Positions 11,420-24,043 are shown, counted from the first letter of the stretch. The stretch: 64,000 bases of DNA from Agapanthus africanus (GCA_030015575.1 JASDDO010000026.1:193217739-193281738), one strand, 5' to 3'. Notes: a model not told the origin generated them from the sequence alone. Program-made: numbers and translations.

Positions 11420-13253
11420 CAGAGATGATATACGGGTGCTTAGTGGAGACTGGGTACACTGGACGGACTCGCCGAGAACTCTCAGATGGTATTATACCTT
11501 ACGTCAGATGGCAGTTCTCTGGTGACACTGGTACAGGTTAGTCTGTAGACCCGAGATTGTCATAGAGTCTTGTCTGATTTCCACTGTGCTTTGATTTCCA
11601 CATTATCACGTCCAAGAGGGCGTGCAAAATGGTGGTTTTTGGGTACAGTCCCGAGTCACATGGAGGCAATGAGCGATAGGAGGGATTTCGTCTCTCCCGG
11701 TATTGGGGGTTGATGTTGCGCTATGCTCGATTGGCCATAACAGGAAAGTCCCTGGCCAGGGCTGGTTTAGAGATTTACCGGTAAGTGTTACCAGTAGTTT
11801 CTCGACCCGTTATTATCCTCATATCGGCATGACTTTTCGGTTATTGGGGTCTAACGTTTTACCACCCCTAGACTTGATATGCGACATATCAGACGAGGAG
11901 ACCGGACTGTGCAGTAGTGTCACTGTCAGGCTTTTTGCAGGAGTTGGAGCGGGCTTTCTTGCTGATCTTCTGATCGCTCAATACCCGGGTAGCCGTTACG
12001 TCCAGCTAGTACCGCTGACGGCTTGTGGGTGCTTGATATGATCATCACCTACTGCCGGCGTATTGACGAGTCTTTAGAGTCCTACATAGAGATTTTACTG
12101 GCTCAGGCAAAACGAAATAGGAGCGCATATGTGATATGTGCGGAACCGAGAATAATGCGTGTATGTGATACCGTATTCTATTCTCGCGATGTTTGTATCG
12201 GTCGGTTATATATGATATAGCCGGGTTATCGAATCAAGTGTTGATTCGATAAGTCGATACAATGTTTGTTAGAAGGTTATATGAGATATGACCGGATTAT
12301 TAAGTCAAGTGTTGATTTAATAATTTAGTGTATAATTGTATATTAGATATGCTAATTTACATAAACTAACACTTGTTCACTTAGGGTTTTTTCTCACATG
12401 TACACAACTTCTATATATATATGATATATATTAAAATGTGTTTTCTTTTTGTATCATGGTTGATGATACATCATACATGGGTGTGCAAGACATACACCAT
12501 ACTATTTTAGATGGTGGTTAATATTTATTTAAGGTAATTACAAATTAGTGGAGCTTAGGTCCAAAGCATGAAGCTCGTAAAAGCTTGTGGATGCTTTGAC
12601 AAAGTCCACTAAATTTGTTTTACTTTAGATTTTTATTAACCTAACCATTTTGAATTAGCTATGGTTATGTCTCTACATGAGTTAGTATATGATACTCACT
12701 CACTATGGTTAGCTCACTCACTAGATCATTATCCTCATCTCTTTCTTTTGTTCATCTTCTTCTTCTTCGTCCAAAAGAAAAGCTTGCTAGGGTTTGATCC
12801 AAAGTGAGAAAGATTGTGAGAAATAAAATTCTAAAGAGAACCCACTTCCTATTTCTCCATCCTCTACTAGACTAGCACTTTAGTGTAGGGTGTTTGCTTC
12901 ACTAATTCTCTAGTTAGTGAAGTAGTAGCTTGAGTTGATATTCCCTCGACGTAGATCATCTTCGGCCTCGAAGACTTCAAGCAAGGACGCTTCTTTCTCC
13001 TCGTGAAGCCATGCAAGAGTCCGGGAGAACCACGATCGCAGCGAAATGACTTCAACAAGGAGCTAATGAAGTGAAGGACCGATCTACAAAGGTTGTATTT
13101 CGTATTCACTTAGTGGTAAATGTGATTTACTAGCATGTGAAACCCTAATTTTCTAGCAAAGATCTTGTTTAGGGTTGTTAGGCACGGCTAAAATTTTAAT
13201 CAGGCATGGTTGATGCTTTCTTATCCCTTGTTAGAGTGCCTAGTAACCCTACA
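11420..13253 (+). repeat. N2 5' LTR, main part
   Basis: It continues the LTR interrupted by N1 and ends in CCTAGTAACCCTACA one base before the primer site. It matches the right part of 18928-21150. An open frame of 112 codons at 11703-12041 recurs in the 3' LTR and is LTR sequence without any recognisable domain. Confidence 0.93.
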
Positions 13254-13254
13254 A

Positions 13255-13266
13255 TGGTATCAGAGC
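13255..13266 (+). other. N2 primer binding site (initiator Met tRNA)
   Basis: TGGTATCAGAGC lies one base after the LTR end. It is complementary to the initiator Met tRNA 3' end, as in N1, N3 and E. Confidence 0.95.
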
Positions 13267-13419
13267 CTGGCTAGAGCATTAGGCGATGTGTTAACGAAGT
13301 TAAAACTCCGAACGAACCCGGATACGTCATTTTAAACCCCTCTCTGGACATTTTTTTAAATCTGTGATTCTTCTGTATTAAAAATACCTAAAAAAATCAG
13401 CAGGGAAATATAAGCATTT

Positions 13420-13533
13420 CTGTGAAAAACGAGCCCATGTTCCGTACAAACCGCCGCGGAACCGCGGCCGTACCTCTCTTAGGCCGCGGATCCGCGGCAG
13501 TAATGAGGAATTAAGGACTCATTTTTTGCACAG
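13420..13533 (+). repeat. N2 leader hairpin carrying paired GC palindromes
   Basis: Palindromes GCCGCGGAACCGCGGC (13453-13468) and GCCGCGGATCCGCGGC (13483-13498, perfect) have centres 30 nt apart. Flanking arms at 13420-13435 (CTGTGAAAAACGAGCC) and 13515-13533 can pair, with some mismatches and G-U pairs. Confidence 0.75.
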
Positions 13534-14972
13534 TTATTTCTCTTTCTGTGATTTATATTTTCTGGGTATTTTTAATCTGACTCAAGTGTTGAGTATTTTG
13601 GGGTTTATTTTGTAATCGTCGATTCGATCGAAGAATTTAATTTTGTTTTGTTTTCCGGATAATTTAGAAAGTATTAAAATGTTCGAACGGATATCATTAA
13701 TTCAATTTTTCCCGGCACGAAAAACTTTCAAGTGTTGAATTTTTCTCGAGTTTAAATCTTTCGGAAAAACGTGCATGTGACGCGATGGACCCTCTAGAAG
13801 ACAACAAACCTTAACTCGATTATGTGACAGTCTTGAACTGTCTTTTGAACCTTAGGGTTTGGGGCAGTACGGCGTGCCACATGTTAGGCGTTGGCTTGAC
13901 CCTTCTACGGCTAGACCATTGCTACTGTGACGTATTCTGGAATTTTTTGAACTCCGCTCAAGTGTTGAGCTAATTATGGAAATCTTGGGTATTTGATTAT
14001 TCGATCGGAAAGTTTAATACTGTCTATTTATCTGGAATGTGATACAATATGTGGAATTCATATAGTTAGGCATGAAATGCGAAATATGTGATATTTCAGA
14101 TTTACGATGTCTAAACAGATTGTGGATTCCAAATGTTGTAGTTTTACACTTTCTTTTCTGCGACCGTAAGTGTAATATGTGATATTGCCGGTTTCGTTGC
14201 TATATGTCAACGACAATTGGGATGCGCATATTTACTTACGTTGATGACATGTGATATTATGTGTTGCTGGATATGTTATATTGGATCGTCGCGTTTTGAA
14301 TAGCCGGGGTTTTTATGTGAGATGAGGGTTTTTATTTTCATTCATGTAAAATTCATTGTATGTAATATTCTTTTGTTGGGGCACTTCCGGGATGAGGTTG
14401 ATGTCACCATTTGTATATTATTTACTTTTCCGCACTAGGAGAGCACAAGTAACCAGGTTCTAGAGTCCAGTGGGAGACCAACTCGAGGAGTCGAGTCAGG
14501 GTCTCCTAACTCTAGAATTGGTAGGGTTGCTTGCCGCTCTCGTAGGGGTCTAGGGGTGTGGGTTTGGCTATTCATCGCGACTGTGGAATCCGTGTTTTAT
14601 AGAGGCTCAAAATAAAACATGGACGTCCTAGTATATCCAATGTTTCATATGTTTCTTCTGCTGCGATATCTGTGATGTGATCATTTGATGTGCTGTGATA
14701 AATACTGTATATAGTATATATGATATATTATATAGACGTTACTTATGTTTTACACCCGCGCTAGCCCTGCCCCGCTCTGTCGTTAGTTACCTAACCTAAC
14801 GGTGCACGAGGGGACATCGAGGCGAATGCGGATGGCATAAGTGTACGTCGTATTTATCTGTGATGTTTAGGTAATTTAAATGATGGGACTTCATTAATAT
14901 GATTAATGAAAGAAAAGAAACCTAAAAGATGTTGTAGAATCAAATTTTTCAAAAAGGGTAGCTACAGTTTTT

Positions 14973-15213
14973 ACTTTGCATAGCGATATATATGATATAT
15001 CCTACACCTTATTTGATTAGGAAAGAGCCGAGATCCCGTCACCGGGAGTGATCTCTTTAGCAAAACTGGCAGATGCTACAAAACTCGGTTTGTCTTTTGA
15101 TTGCATTTAGAGTTTTGCTTTGCATAGTGATATATATGATATATCCTGCATCTCATTCGACGAGGAAAGAGCCGAGATCCCTTCACCGGGAGTGACCTCT
15201 TTAGCGAAACTAG
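14973..15213 (+). repeat. N2 leader tandem block, two copies
   Basis: Two copies of a block of about 97 nt begin at 14973 and 15117, an offset of 144. Each contains ACTTTGCATAG or GCTTTGCATAG, the dyad GATATAT-ATG-ATATATC (14985-15001 in the first), AGGAAAGAGCCGAGATCCC and ACCGGGAGTGA. Confidence 0.85.
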
Positions 15214-15339
15214 TAAAAGCCTCAAAAACACTCCATTTTAAAATCATTTGATTCTACAACGATATCAAGTTCATTAAGCAATAGGTTTTCAGAAAAACCT
15301 GTCGTAGCCCTCCGTCATTTCAGATAAGTTGTATATAGT

Positions 15340-15560
15340 ATTCGTGTTACATTTGTTGGCTTTCGTCAAGGTGTAGTGTGCGGTAGCTATAATCTGCTTA
15401 TCTACTGCATATGATGCGATTGGATTAGGGTAGTCGTACGGCTTTGTTGGCTTTCGTCAAGGGTCGTGCGGGTGGGTTTGATTCAGTCAAGAAATGTACG
15501 GGTTGAACTTGACTAGTGGGCTATGGTTTGTTGGTTTTCGTCAAGGTCGTAGCACGTTAG
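15340..15560 (+). repeat. N2 leader triple-hairpin cluster
   Basis: TTGTTGGCTTTCGTCAAGG occurs at 15353-15371 and 15444-15462, and with one change at 15528-15546. Spacing is 91 and 84 nt. All three share the loop UUUC. Outer stems differ per copy: TACA/TGTA, CGTACG/CGTGCG and GCTATG/CGTAGC. Confidence 0.85.
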
Positions 15561-15962
15561 GGGCAAAATATTATCGGGAATTTCAAGTGTTGAAATTTGC
15601 AATGAGATTGCATACCTTCTATGAGATAGTTGGATCCCGATACCCACTGCGAGTAATTGTTACTCCTGGGAGAGTTTTACACATTACAATTAGTCGATCA
15701 AGTAGGAGTCTAGAAAGGTGTCAACGGGGTTACGCCTCTAGGAAAACGAGGTTTACTTTAATTAGGTCCGTACGAAAGCACGGGGAACCTCCCTCAAAGT
15801 ACCGACACTGGCCTGGCTGAAAGATTGGCGAAATTGTAGGGTGTAATTAATCCCGGCTAGTCTTTCTTTTTAGGGTTTGAAGGAAGATTTGATAAAAACA
15901 GTGGGAGCCAACCTGATTAGATAAAATAATAACCAATCTGATCTTGCAAGAGCGCACGCAGA

Positions 15963-18915
15963 GTGTTTTCTTCTCTCTCTCTCCAGGTAGCGACCATATC
16001 ACGCCTTAATCAAGATAATAATATGGATGTATTGACCGAACCCGCTTGTTATACTGAGCTGGGGAACGTTGGTCCTGCTCCAACTTATAAATGTTATAAG
16101 ACAGAGCAGGAAATAGGGGATTACCAGAATTCCCGTGCCGCCCAAACGAAGAAAGTGGATGATGATGCATCTTCTTTGGGTGCGTTCATTACAGAGAACT
16201 GTTTCTCAGTATCCTTTACGTCCTGGGTATGAGATACCGGATCAGGATCCCGCATATGTAATCTGTTACATGGGATACAGATAGGTAGAGAACTGAGAAC
16301 GGGTGATAAGTTTCATGAGATCAGAAACGGTGCAAGTGTTGCAGCCAAATCTGCTGGGAGTTATCACCCTGTATTACGAGAATACATTGATTCTGAACGA
16401 ATGTTATTAGATACCGAACCTGATATACAACATCATATCAGTCTCTTTATTAGTAAAGAAAGGATATAATTTTGTATTGTTGGATAATGTTTTGAACATT
16501 TCCTATATCAAGAGTTGATCGGTTCAGGCACGTTATCTAAAAGCATTGACATTCTAATTCAATCTACAGTTCTTAGTATACAGAACACACACAAGAGGGA
16601 GAGTTCAGAAATGAACGAATCCTTCTTGAGGTATTGTAGACTAGGCCATATCAATGTAACCCGACTAGCTGAAGTTACATATAGATGCATATTTAAATTA
16701 GGTTGAATTTACATCTTGTGAAACTTGCCGGTCATGTCACAGAGATAAGATGACCATAGCTCTGTTTATTGGAAGCAGAGAAAGAGTTAGTGAACTCTTG
16801 GGATTGATACATACTGATGTATGAAGGTCCCCTGTCTACACATGCCAAGACCGGTTCTTTGTACTTCATTACAATCTCTAATGATCTCTCAAGATTCAGA
16901 CATATGTTCCTGTTGGAACATAAGTCCGAAGCTTTTAAGATATTCACAGAATATAAGTTAGAAGTAGAAAACCAAAAATGTGTATAAGTATTATGCCCTT
17001 TGATGTGATCAAGGAGGAGAATACTTGAGCATGGAATTCCTGGACTATTCTAAAGGAGAATGAGATTCTCTCTCAGCATTACTCCTCCGTATACATCATA
17101 GCACGATGGTATATCGGGGCGGAGCAATAGCACCCGATATGGTGTGCTCTATGATGAGTACTGCTGAGTTTCCTATTTCCTTTTAGGAGCTATGCGCTTA
17201 AGAAGCTGCATACCTATTGAATAGGGTTCAAATCAAATCAGTTGCCTACCACTTCATATGTGATATGGAAAGGGAAGAGCCCATATCTTAAGTCTGTTAA
17301 GATTTGGGGTTGTCTAGCCTATGTTTAAAAGCATAATCTGGACAAGCTCGAGGCAAAGTCTGATCTGTGCAAGTTTGTTGGATATCCTAAGCATTAGCAA
17401 GGGAATATCTTCTACCAAATCGAGGAACAAAAATGTTTTGTTTCTCAACATGCCACTTTTGTGAAAGGGAATTTCTTGAGAAGAAATTAGTGGTCATGAG
17501 GTAGAACTGGAAGGAGTTTCAACTATACAAACTACAGCAGATGATTTGGTAGAACCAAAGGATTTAGTAGATTCCAATGAACCTCAACCTCTCCGCCGAT
17601 TTAGTAGGGTTCCTCACCCACCTGAGAGATACTTCGGTTTCTCTATGACAGTAGGAGCGAGGATTACATCATGAGATGATGACCCAACTAGTTTCGAGCA
17701 GGCCATCAGGAGTGGGACTCTGTAAGAATGGTTGGATGCTTTGTGATCTGAGATGGAATCCTTATACATCAACAAAGTATGGACTTTGGTTGCTTTATCT
17801 GAAGGGTTAAATCCCTATTAGGAGCAAGTATCATTTGAGAAGATTACTTGTTGTACATGGAAAAGTTGAGACTTTCAAAGCTAGACTTGTTAAAGGTTTG
17901 CATCATAGACCAGTTGTGGCTAATGATGAAATCTTTTCTAGGGCCTATGCTTAAGTCCATCCAGATCCTACTTGCCATTGCTACATACCAAGACTACGAT
18001 ATCTGGCTGTTGGGTGTCATGACTGCTTTTCTAAATATTGATTTGGAAGAGAGAATTTATAAGTACACAGCCAGAAAGCTTCGTAGACAGTGGGAGCAGC
18101 GGAAATGTGTGCAAGATGTTTTATGTGATAAAGCAGGCATCGCGGAGATGGAACGTCTATTTTGATATGGTAGTCAAAGAGTTTGACTTCATCAAAATGG
18201 TAGATGAAACTTGTATATACAAAAAGGTAGTAGAGAGTATAGTGTTGATCCTCGTAGAGTACGTGGATGACATACTCTTGATAGGGAAGTAGTTTCCTAT
18301 GCTATGCTCGGTCAATCTCCGCTTATCATAAGGATTCTCCGTATAGGATCAAAGTGATACCTCCTAAATCCTGGGTTTTTGGATCTATGAGATAGATCTA
18401 ATTGGATGTTAGGATACTCACTAGTTGTAGTGAGATGGTATCAATTAATCCTGGGGAGAATCACTGGAAAGGTTCCAGAGTGATAAGGATGACTGAAAGT
18501 CAGTCACAGGCATTATCTTTACCCTCAGTGGAGGGACGGTATGTTGGATGAGTTCCAAGCTAAATACCGTGACTTACTAGACGATAAAGGCAAGATACAT
18601 CGTTACCAAGCATGCTACCAAAGAGGCAGTCTAGGTGTATATTTGTTCATGAGATGAACTTCGTTCCTGCCATTGTGTGACAATGGAGTTGTGGCTTATG
18701 CCTAGGAACGTCCGTCCCATCAGTGATCCAGACATATTCTAAGGAAGTGTCACCTGATCATGGAGATGGTTGATCTCCATGGGATCGAGGTTAGGAGAGT
18801 GGACTCAAAGGACAACACGGCAGATCCACTCACAAAGGCCTTTTCCCAGAGAGAGACTTTTATGGGATGGTTGAGTATGAGATACTTCAATCACTGTTAT
18901 CAGATGTCCCTAGTG
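15963..18915 (+). pseudogene. N2 decayed copia gag-pol
   Basis: Order of remnants: short gag with a zinc-knuckle-like CYKTEQEIGDYQN (15963-16232), a protease core interrupted by TGA just before DTGSGS, pre-integrase with CRLGHIN (16515-16706), frameshifted integrase, RT with KQASRRWN and LVEYVDDILLIG (18038-18292), then RNase H remnants with many stops. Gag lacks about 230 codons compared with E. TGA plus frameshift after the integrase HTD motif, TAG and TAA after YVDD, and the loss of about 74 and 33 codons between RT and RNase H all match N1 and N3. It is non-functional. Confidence 0.9.
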
Positions 18916-18927
18916 CAAGTGGGAGAT
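18916..18927 (+). other. N2 polypurine tract
   Basis: CAAGTGGGAGAT immediately precedes the 3' LTR, the same as in N1, N3 and E. Confidence 0.85.
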
Positions 18928-21150
18928 TGTTAGTTATATGTATGCCCTAGAGGCCATTACTATACATGTGATGTATATTGTAGTGGATGCTTGGACATAT
19001 ATAGGGAGGACTTTTTTGCTCGACATGATAGTATGCTATCTGGTTACTCTTTACCTTAACATGTATACTGATTGTCTCTCTGTTACATGTTGGTAAAGCC
19101 CTTAGGATGAGTAATTGACTATCTGGACTATGATGCGGATCATACTAGTGGGGACATGGTAGTCCATAAGTACATCCTTCAAGGTCCTTAGTCGTGGGTG
19201 TATCGAGACGGGGCATCGATATACCAGAGTAGACTAGCGTATACCTTCTCGACCCATGTAGATTGGCGATGGATGATCCCATATCCATTGGTGTTTGACA
19301 TCAGAGATGATATATGGGTGCTCGGTGGAGACTAGGTACACGGGATGGACTCGCCGAGAACTCCCAGATGGTATTATACCTAACGTCAGATGGCAGTTCT
19401 CTGGTGACACTGGTACAGGTTAATCTGTAGACCCGAGATCGTCATAGAGTCTTGTGTGATTCCCACTGTGCTTTGATTTTCACCTTACCACGTCCAAGAG
19501 GGCGTGCAAAACGGTGGTTTTTGGGTACAATCCCGAGTCACATGGAGGCAATGAGCGATAGGAGGGGTTTCGTCTCTCCCAGTATTGGGGGTTGATGTTG
19601 CGCTATGCTCGATTGGCCAAAACAGGGAAGTCCCTGGCCAGGGCTGGTTTAGAGATTTACTGGTAAGTGTTACCAGTAGTTTCTCGACCCGTTATGAGCC
19701 TCATATCGGCATGAATTATCGGTTATTGGGGTCTGACGTTTTACCACCCTTAGACTTGATATGCGACATATCAGACGAGAAGACCGGACTGTGCGGTAGT
19801 GTCACTGTCAGGCTTTTTGCAGGAGTTGGACCGGGCTTGCTTGCTGATCTTTTGATCGCTCAATACCCGGGTAGCCGTTATGTCCATCTAGTACCGCTGA
19901 CGGCTTGTGGGTGCTTGATATGATCATCACCTACTGCCGGCGTATTGACGAGTCTTTAGAATTCTACATAGAGGTTTTACTGGCTCAGGAAAAAGGAAAT
20001 AGGAGCGCATATGTGATATGTGCGGGACCGAGAATAATGTGAGTATGTGATACCGTATTCTATTCTCGCGATGTTTGTATCGGTCGGTTATATATGATAT
20101 AACCAGGTTATCGAATGAAGTGTTGATTCGATAAGTCGATACAATGTTTGTTAGTCGGTTATATGAGATATGACCGGATTATTAAGTCAAGTGTTGATTT
20201 AATAATTTAGTGTATAATTGTATATTAGATATGCTAATTTACATTAACTAACACTTGTTCACTTAGGGTTTTTTCTCACATGTACACAACTTCTATATAT
20301 ATATGATATATATTAAAATGTGTTTTCTTTTCGTATCATGGTTGATGATAATCATACATGGGTGTGCAAGACATACACCATACTATTTTAGATGGTGGTT
20401 AATATTTATTTAAGGTAATTATAAATTAGTGGAGCTTAGGTCAAAAGCAGCTTAGGTTAAAAGCATGAAGCTTGTAGAAGCTTGTGGATGCTTTGACAAA
20501 GTCCACTAAATTTGTTTTACTTTAGATTTTTATTAACCTAACAATTTTGAATTAGCTATGGTTATGTCTCTACATGAGTTAGTATATGATACTCACTCAC
20601 CATGGTTAGCTCACTCACTAGATCATTATCCTCATCTCTTTCTTTTGTTCATCTTCTTCTTCTTTGTTCAAAAGAAAAGCTTGCTAGGGTTTGATCCAAA
20701 GTGAGAAAGATTGTGAGAAATAAAATTCTAAAGAGAACCCACTTCCTATTTCTCCATCCTCTACTAGACTAGCACTTTAGTATAGGGTGTTTGCTTCACT
20801 AATTCTCTAGTTAGTGAAGTAGTAGCTTGAGTTGATATTCCCTCGACGTAGATCATCTTCGGCCTCGAAGTCTTCAAGCAAGGACGCTTCTTTCTCTTCG
20901 TGAAGCCATGCAAGAGTCCGGGAGAACCAAGATCGCAGCGAAGGGACTTCAACAAGGAGCTAATGAAGTGAAGGACCGATCTACAAAGGTTGTATTTCGT
21001 ATTCACTTAGTGGTAAATGTGATTTACTAGCATGTGAAACCCTAATTTTCTAGCAAAGATCTTGTTTAGGGTTGTTAGGCACGGCTAAAATTTTAATCGG
21101 GCATGGTTGATGCTTTCTTAACCCTTGTTAGAGTGCCTAGTAACCCTATA
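18928..21150 (+). repeat. N2 3' LTR
   Basis: It starts TGTTAGTTATATGTATGCCC and ends GCCTAGTAACCCTATA, about 2.22 kb. The last CA is changed to TA. It matches the surviving N2 5' LTR. On the right it meets minus-strand N4 integrase sequence directly. Confidence 0.93.
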
Positions 21151-21690
21151 CATCTTACCTTTGAAACATAGAAAATGCATTTTTCTAAGCTTACTGACAA
21201 GTTTCATAAGATGTAAATTCGAACAGATTCAAATATCCATTTTTATGCAACTTAGCTAGTCTGGTCGCATTGATATGACCAAGTCTACAATGCCACAAGA
21301 GGATTTCGTTTATTTCTGAACTTTTTCTCTTATTTGTGTTCTGTATATTTAGAACTGTATTTTGATCTAGAATGTATAAACCATTACATAACGTACCGAA
21401 CCCAATCAACACTTGATTAAGGAAAATGTTCATTACATTTTTCTCTAATGCAAAGTTATATTCTTCTTTATCTAATAAAGAAATGAATAAGATATTGCAC
21501 ATCATAGATGGTATGAAATAACAGTCATTCAAAATCAATGTATTATCTTTTGGCAATACTAGATAATATTCGCCGACAGTTTCGACAGCAACAATTGCTC
21601 CATTTCCTATTCTGAGAGACATATCACCCTTTCCCAGTTCTTTACTTTTCTTTAACCCTTGTAACAGATTACAAATGTGGGATCCTAATT
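21151..21690 (-). pseudogene. N4 integrase/protease fragment
   Basis: It contains an uninterrupted 143-residue frame (21191-21622) covering the protease C-terminal part and the pre-integrase domain, with WHCRLGHINATRLAKLH and a terminal ETCQ. It is less damaged here than N1-N3. It stops before the second Cys pair because of a small insertion with TAA and TAG, after which sequence resembling KGKM continues to the N2 boundary. On the right it is cut by N3 within the DTGS motif region. Confidence 0.88.
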
Positions 21691-23884
21691 TGTTAGTTAT
21701 ATGTATGCCCTAGAGGCCATTACTATACATAGGATGTATATTGTAGTGGATGCTTGGACATATATAGGGAGGACTTTCTTGCTCGACATGATAGTATGCT
21801 ATCTGGTTACTCTTTACCTTAACATGTACACTGCTTGTCTCTCTGTTACATGTTGGTAAAGCCCTTAGGATGTGTACTTGACTGCCTGGACTATGATGCG
21901 GATCATACTAGTGGGGGCATGGTAGTCCATAAGTACATCCTTCAAGGTCCCTAGTCGTGGGTGTATCGAGACAGGGCATCGATGCACCAGAGTAGACTAG
22001 CGTATACGCATCTTGACCCATATGATGGGCGATGGATGATCCCATATCCATCGGTGTTTGACATCAAGGATGGTGTACGGGTGCTCAGTGGTGACTGGGT
22101 ATACTGGACGGACTCGCCGAGAACTCCCAGATGGTATTATACCTTACGTCAGATAGCAGTTCTCTGGTGACACTGGTACAGGTTAGTCTGTAGACCCGAG
22201 ATCTTCATAGAGTCTTGTGTGATTCCCACTGTGCTTTGATTTCCACCTTACCACGTCCAAGAGGGCGTGCAAAACGGTGGTTTTTGGGTACATTCCCGAT
22301 TCACTTGGAGGCAATGAGCGATAGGAGGGGATTCGTCTCTCCCGGTATAGGGAGTTGATGTTGCGCTGTGTTCGATTGGCTATAACCGGAAATCCCTGGC
22401 CAGGGTTGCTGAGATTTACTGGTAAGTGTTATCAGTAGTATCTCGAACTGTTATAGACCACATATCGACACGACTTATCGAGCTACTGGGGTCTGACGTT
22501 TACCACCCCTAGGCAAGATATGCGACATATCAGACGATCAGACTGGACTGTACGGTAAGTGTTACTGGTTAGATTCACAGGAGTGTGAGCGGGCTTGCTC
22601 GTTGATCTTCTGATCGCTCAATACCTGGGTGGCCGTTACGTTTAGCAGACCGCTTGCGGCTTGTGGGTGTTTGATATGATCATCACCTACTGCCGGCGTA
22701 TTGACGAGTCTTTAGAGTCCTACACAGAGGTTTCCTGGCTCAAGCGAAACGAAATAGGAGCGCATATGAGATATGTGCGGGACCGAGTATAATACCAGTA
22801 TGTGATACTGTATTCTATTCTCGCGATTTGTATCATTGGACAGTTATATGTGATATAGCCGGGTTACCGAATCAAGTGTTGATTCGATGTATTGATACAC
22901 TTGATGTTAGTCAGTTATATGCAGTATGACCGGATCATTAAATCAAGTGTTGATTTAATGATTTAATGTATAATTATATATTTGATATATTACTTTATAT
23001 TGACTAGTATTGTTCACTTAAGATTGATTTTCTCACTTGATTGTGCACATTGTATATATGATATATGTTTGTGCACTAGTTTGTATCATGTTTGATGATA
23101 CATGCAAACTTGGGTGTGTGTTTGCTTTAAACCATGTTTAGGTTAATGGTTAGGGTTTTAATTTATTTTATTTTGTAAAAACAAAATGGTGGATTTCTTT
23201 CTTTCTTTGCTTTAAGCTTCATGAAGCTTCTTAGCATCTTTGACCATTTTGTTTTTTCCTTTTAACCTAACCATTACACCTAAACCTTAGTTTATTCTCT
23301 ACATGAGTTAACTTCACCCATGGTTTCATTATGATAATTATTCACTTGATTTATTATTTTCCAGGAGATAATTCATTTTCCTTCTTCTTCTTCTTCTTCA
23401 TCTTCTTCAAGTGAAGAAACCATTCTTGAAAATTTTCAAGTGATGAAATAAAGTGAGAAATCTAAATTCAAAGTGAACCCACTTCCTATTTCTTCATTCT
23501 CTACCACTTTCCATGTAGTAGAGTGTGTTATCTTCACAAGTTTCATGATCTAGTGAAGATGGAACTTGAGTTTGAGTCGCCTCGACGTAGATCATCTTCG
23601 GCATCGAAGTGACCTAGCCCGATCATTTCTCCGACGAAACCATCGCTAGAGTCCGGGATCCCGATGATCCCAGCGGAGGGACGTCATCACGGAGCTAAAG
23701 AAGTGGAGGACCGGATCTACAAAGGTTGTAGTCCCTTTCACTTATAGTAAAGTAGTTTACTTGCTTGCTTTCGCCTTACCTCTAGTTAACAATCTAGCAT
23801 TAGGGTTCTTTGGCACATGGAAAATTTGATTTTGGTATGGTTGATCAGTTGTAGAACCTCATGTGTGTTCCTAGAAACCCTACA
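21691..23884 (+). repeat. N3 5' LTR
   Basis: TGTTAGTTATATGTATGCCC to CTAGAAACCCTACA, about 2.19 kb. It matches 29824-32026. It holds a 29-nt near-perfect palindrome at 22934-22962 (arms ATCATTAAATCAA and complement) and the GATAG/CTATC dyad at 21790-21803. Confidence 0.95.
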
Positions 23885-23885
23885 G

Positions 23886-23897
23886 TGGTATCAGAGC
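23886..23897 (+). other. N3 primer binding site (initiator Met tRNA)
   Basis: TGGTATCAGAGC lies one base after the LTR. Confidence 0.95.
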
Positions 23898-24043
23898 CTA
23901 GCTAGAGCTTTAGGCGAAGTGTAGACGAAGTTAGAAGTCCGATCGAACCCGAAACCCTAATCGAATACCCCTTTCTGTACATTTTTTGAAATCGTGGAAT
24001 TTTGTGAATTAAAAATTGTCAAAAAATTCATTAGAGTTTTCTA

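Larger units (their letters stand above)
13267..15962 (+). other. N2 5' leader (untranslated, structured)
   Basis: About 2.7 kb lies between the primer site and the gag remnant with no coding signal. In order it holds the palindrome hairpin (13420-13533), a long stretch shared with N1, N3 and N4, the two-copy block (14973-15213) and the three-hairpin cluster (15340-15560). It ends in a pyrimidine tract with AG at 15985-15986. Confidence 0.8.
879..21150 (+). mobile_element. N2: defective Ty1/copia LTR retrotransposon, left end lost
   Basis: Plus-strand element. Its 5' LTR is in two pieces (879-909 and 11420-13253) because N1 inserted into it. It is followed by a primer site (13255-13266), leader, decayed gag-pol (15963-18915), polypurine tract and an intact 3' LTR (18928-21150). 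The first part of the 5' LTR, up to the segment beginning ATCCCATATCC, is missing, so no TSD can be checked. On the right it abuts N4 integrase sequence, which shows it inserted into N4. The final LTR bases read CCCTATA where other copies read CCCTACA. Confidence 0.88.

Noticed and set aside
11703..12041. 112-codon frame recurring at 19585-19923
   Set aside because: Both copies are the same position in the two N2 LTRs, so recurrence reflects LTR identity, not selection on a protein. No domain is recognisable, and in N1 and N3 LTRs it is broken.
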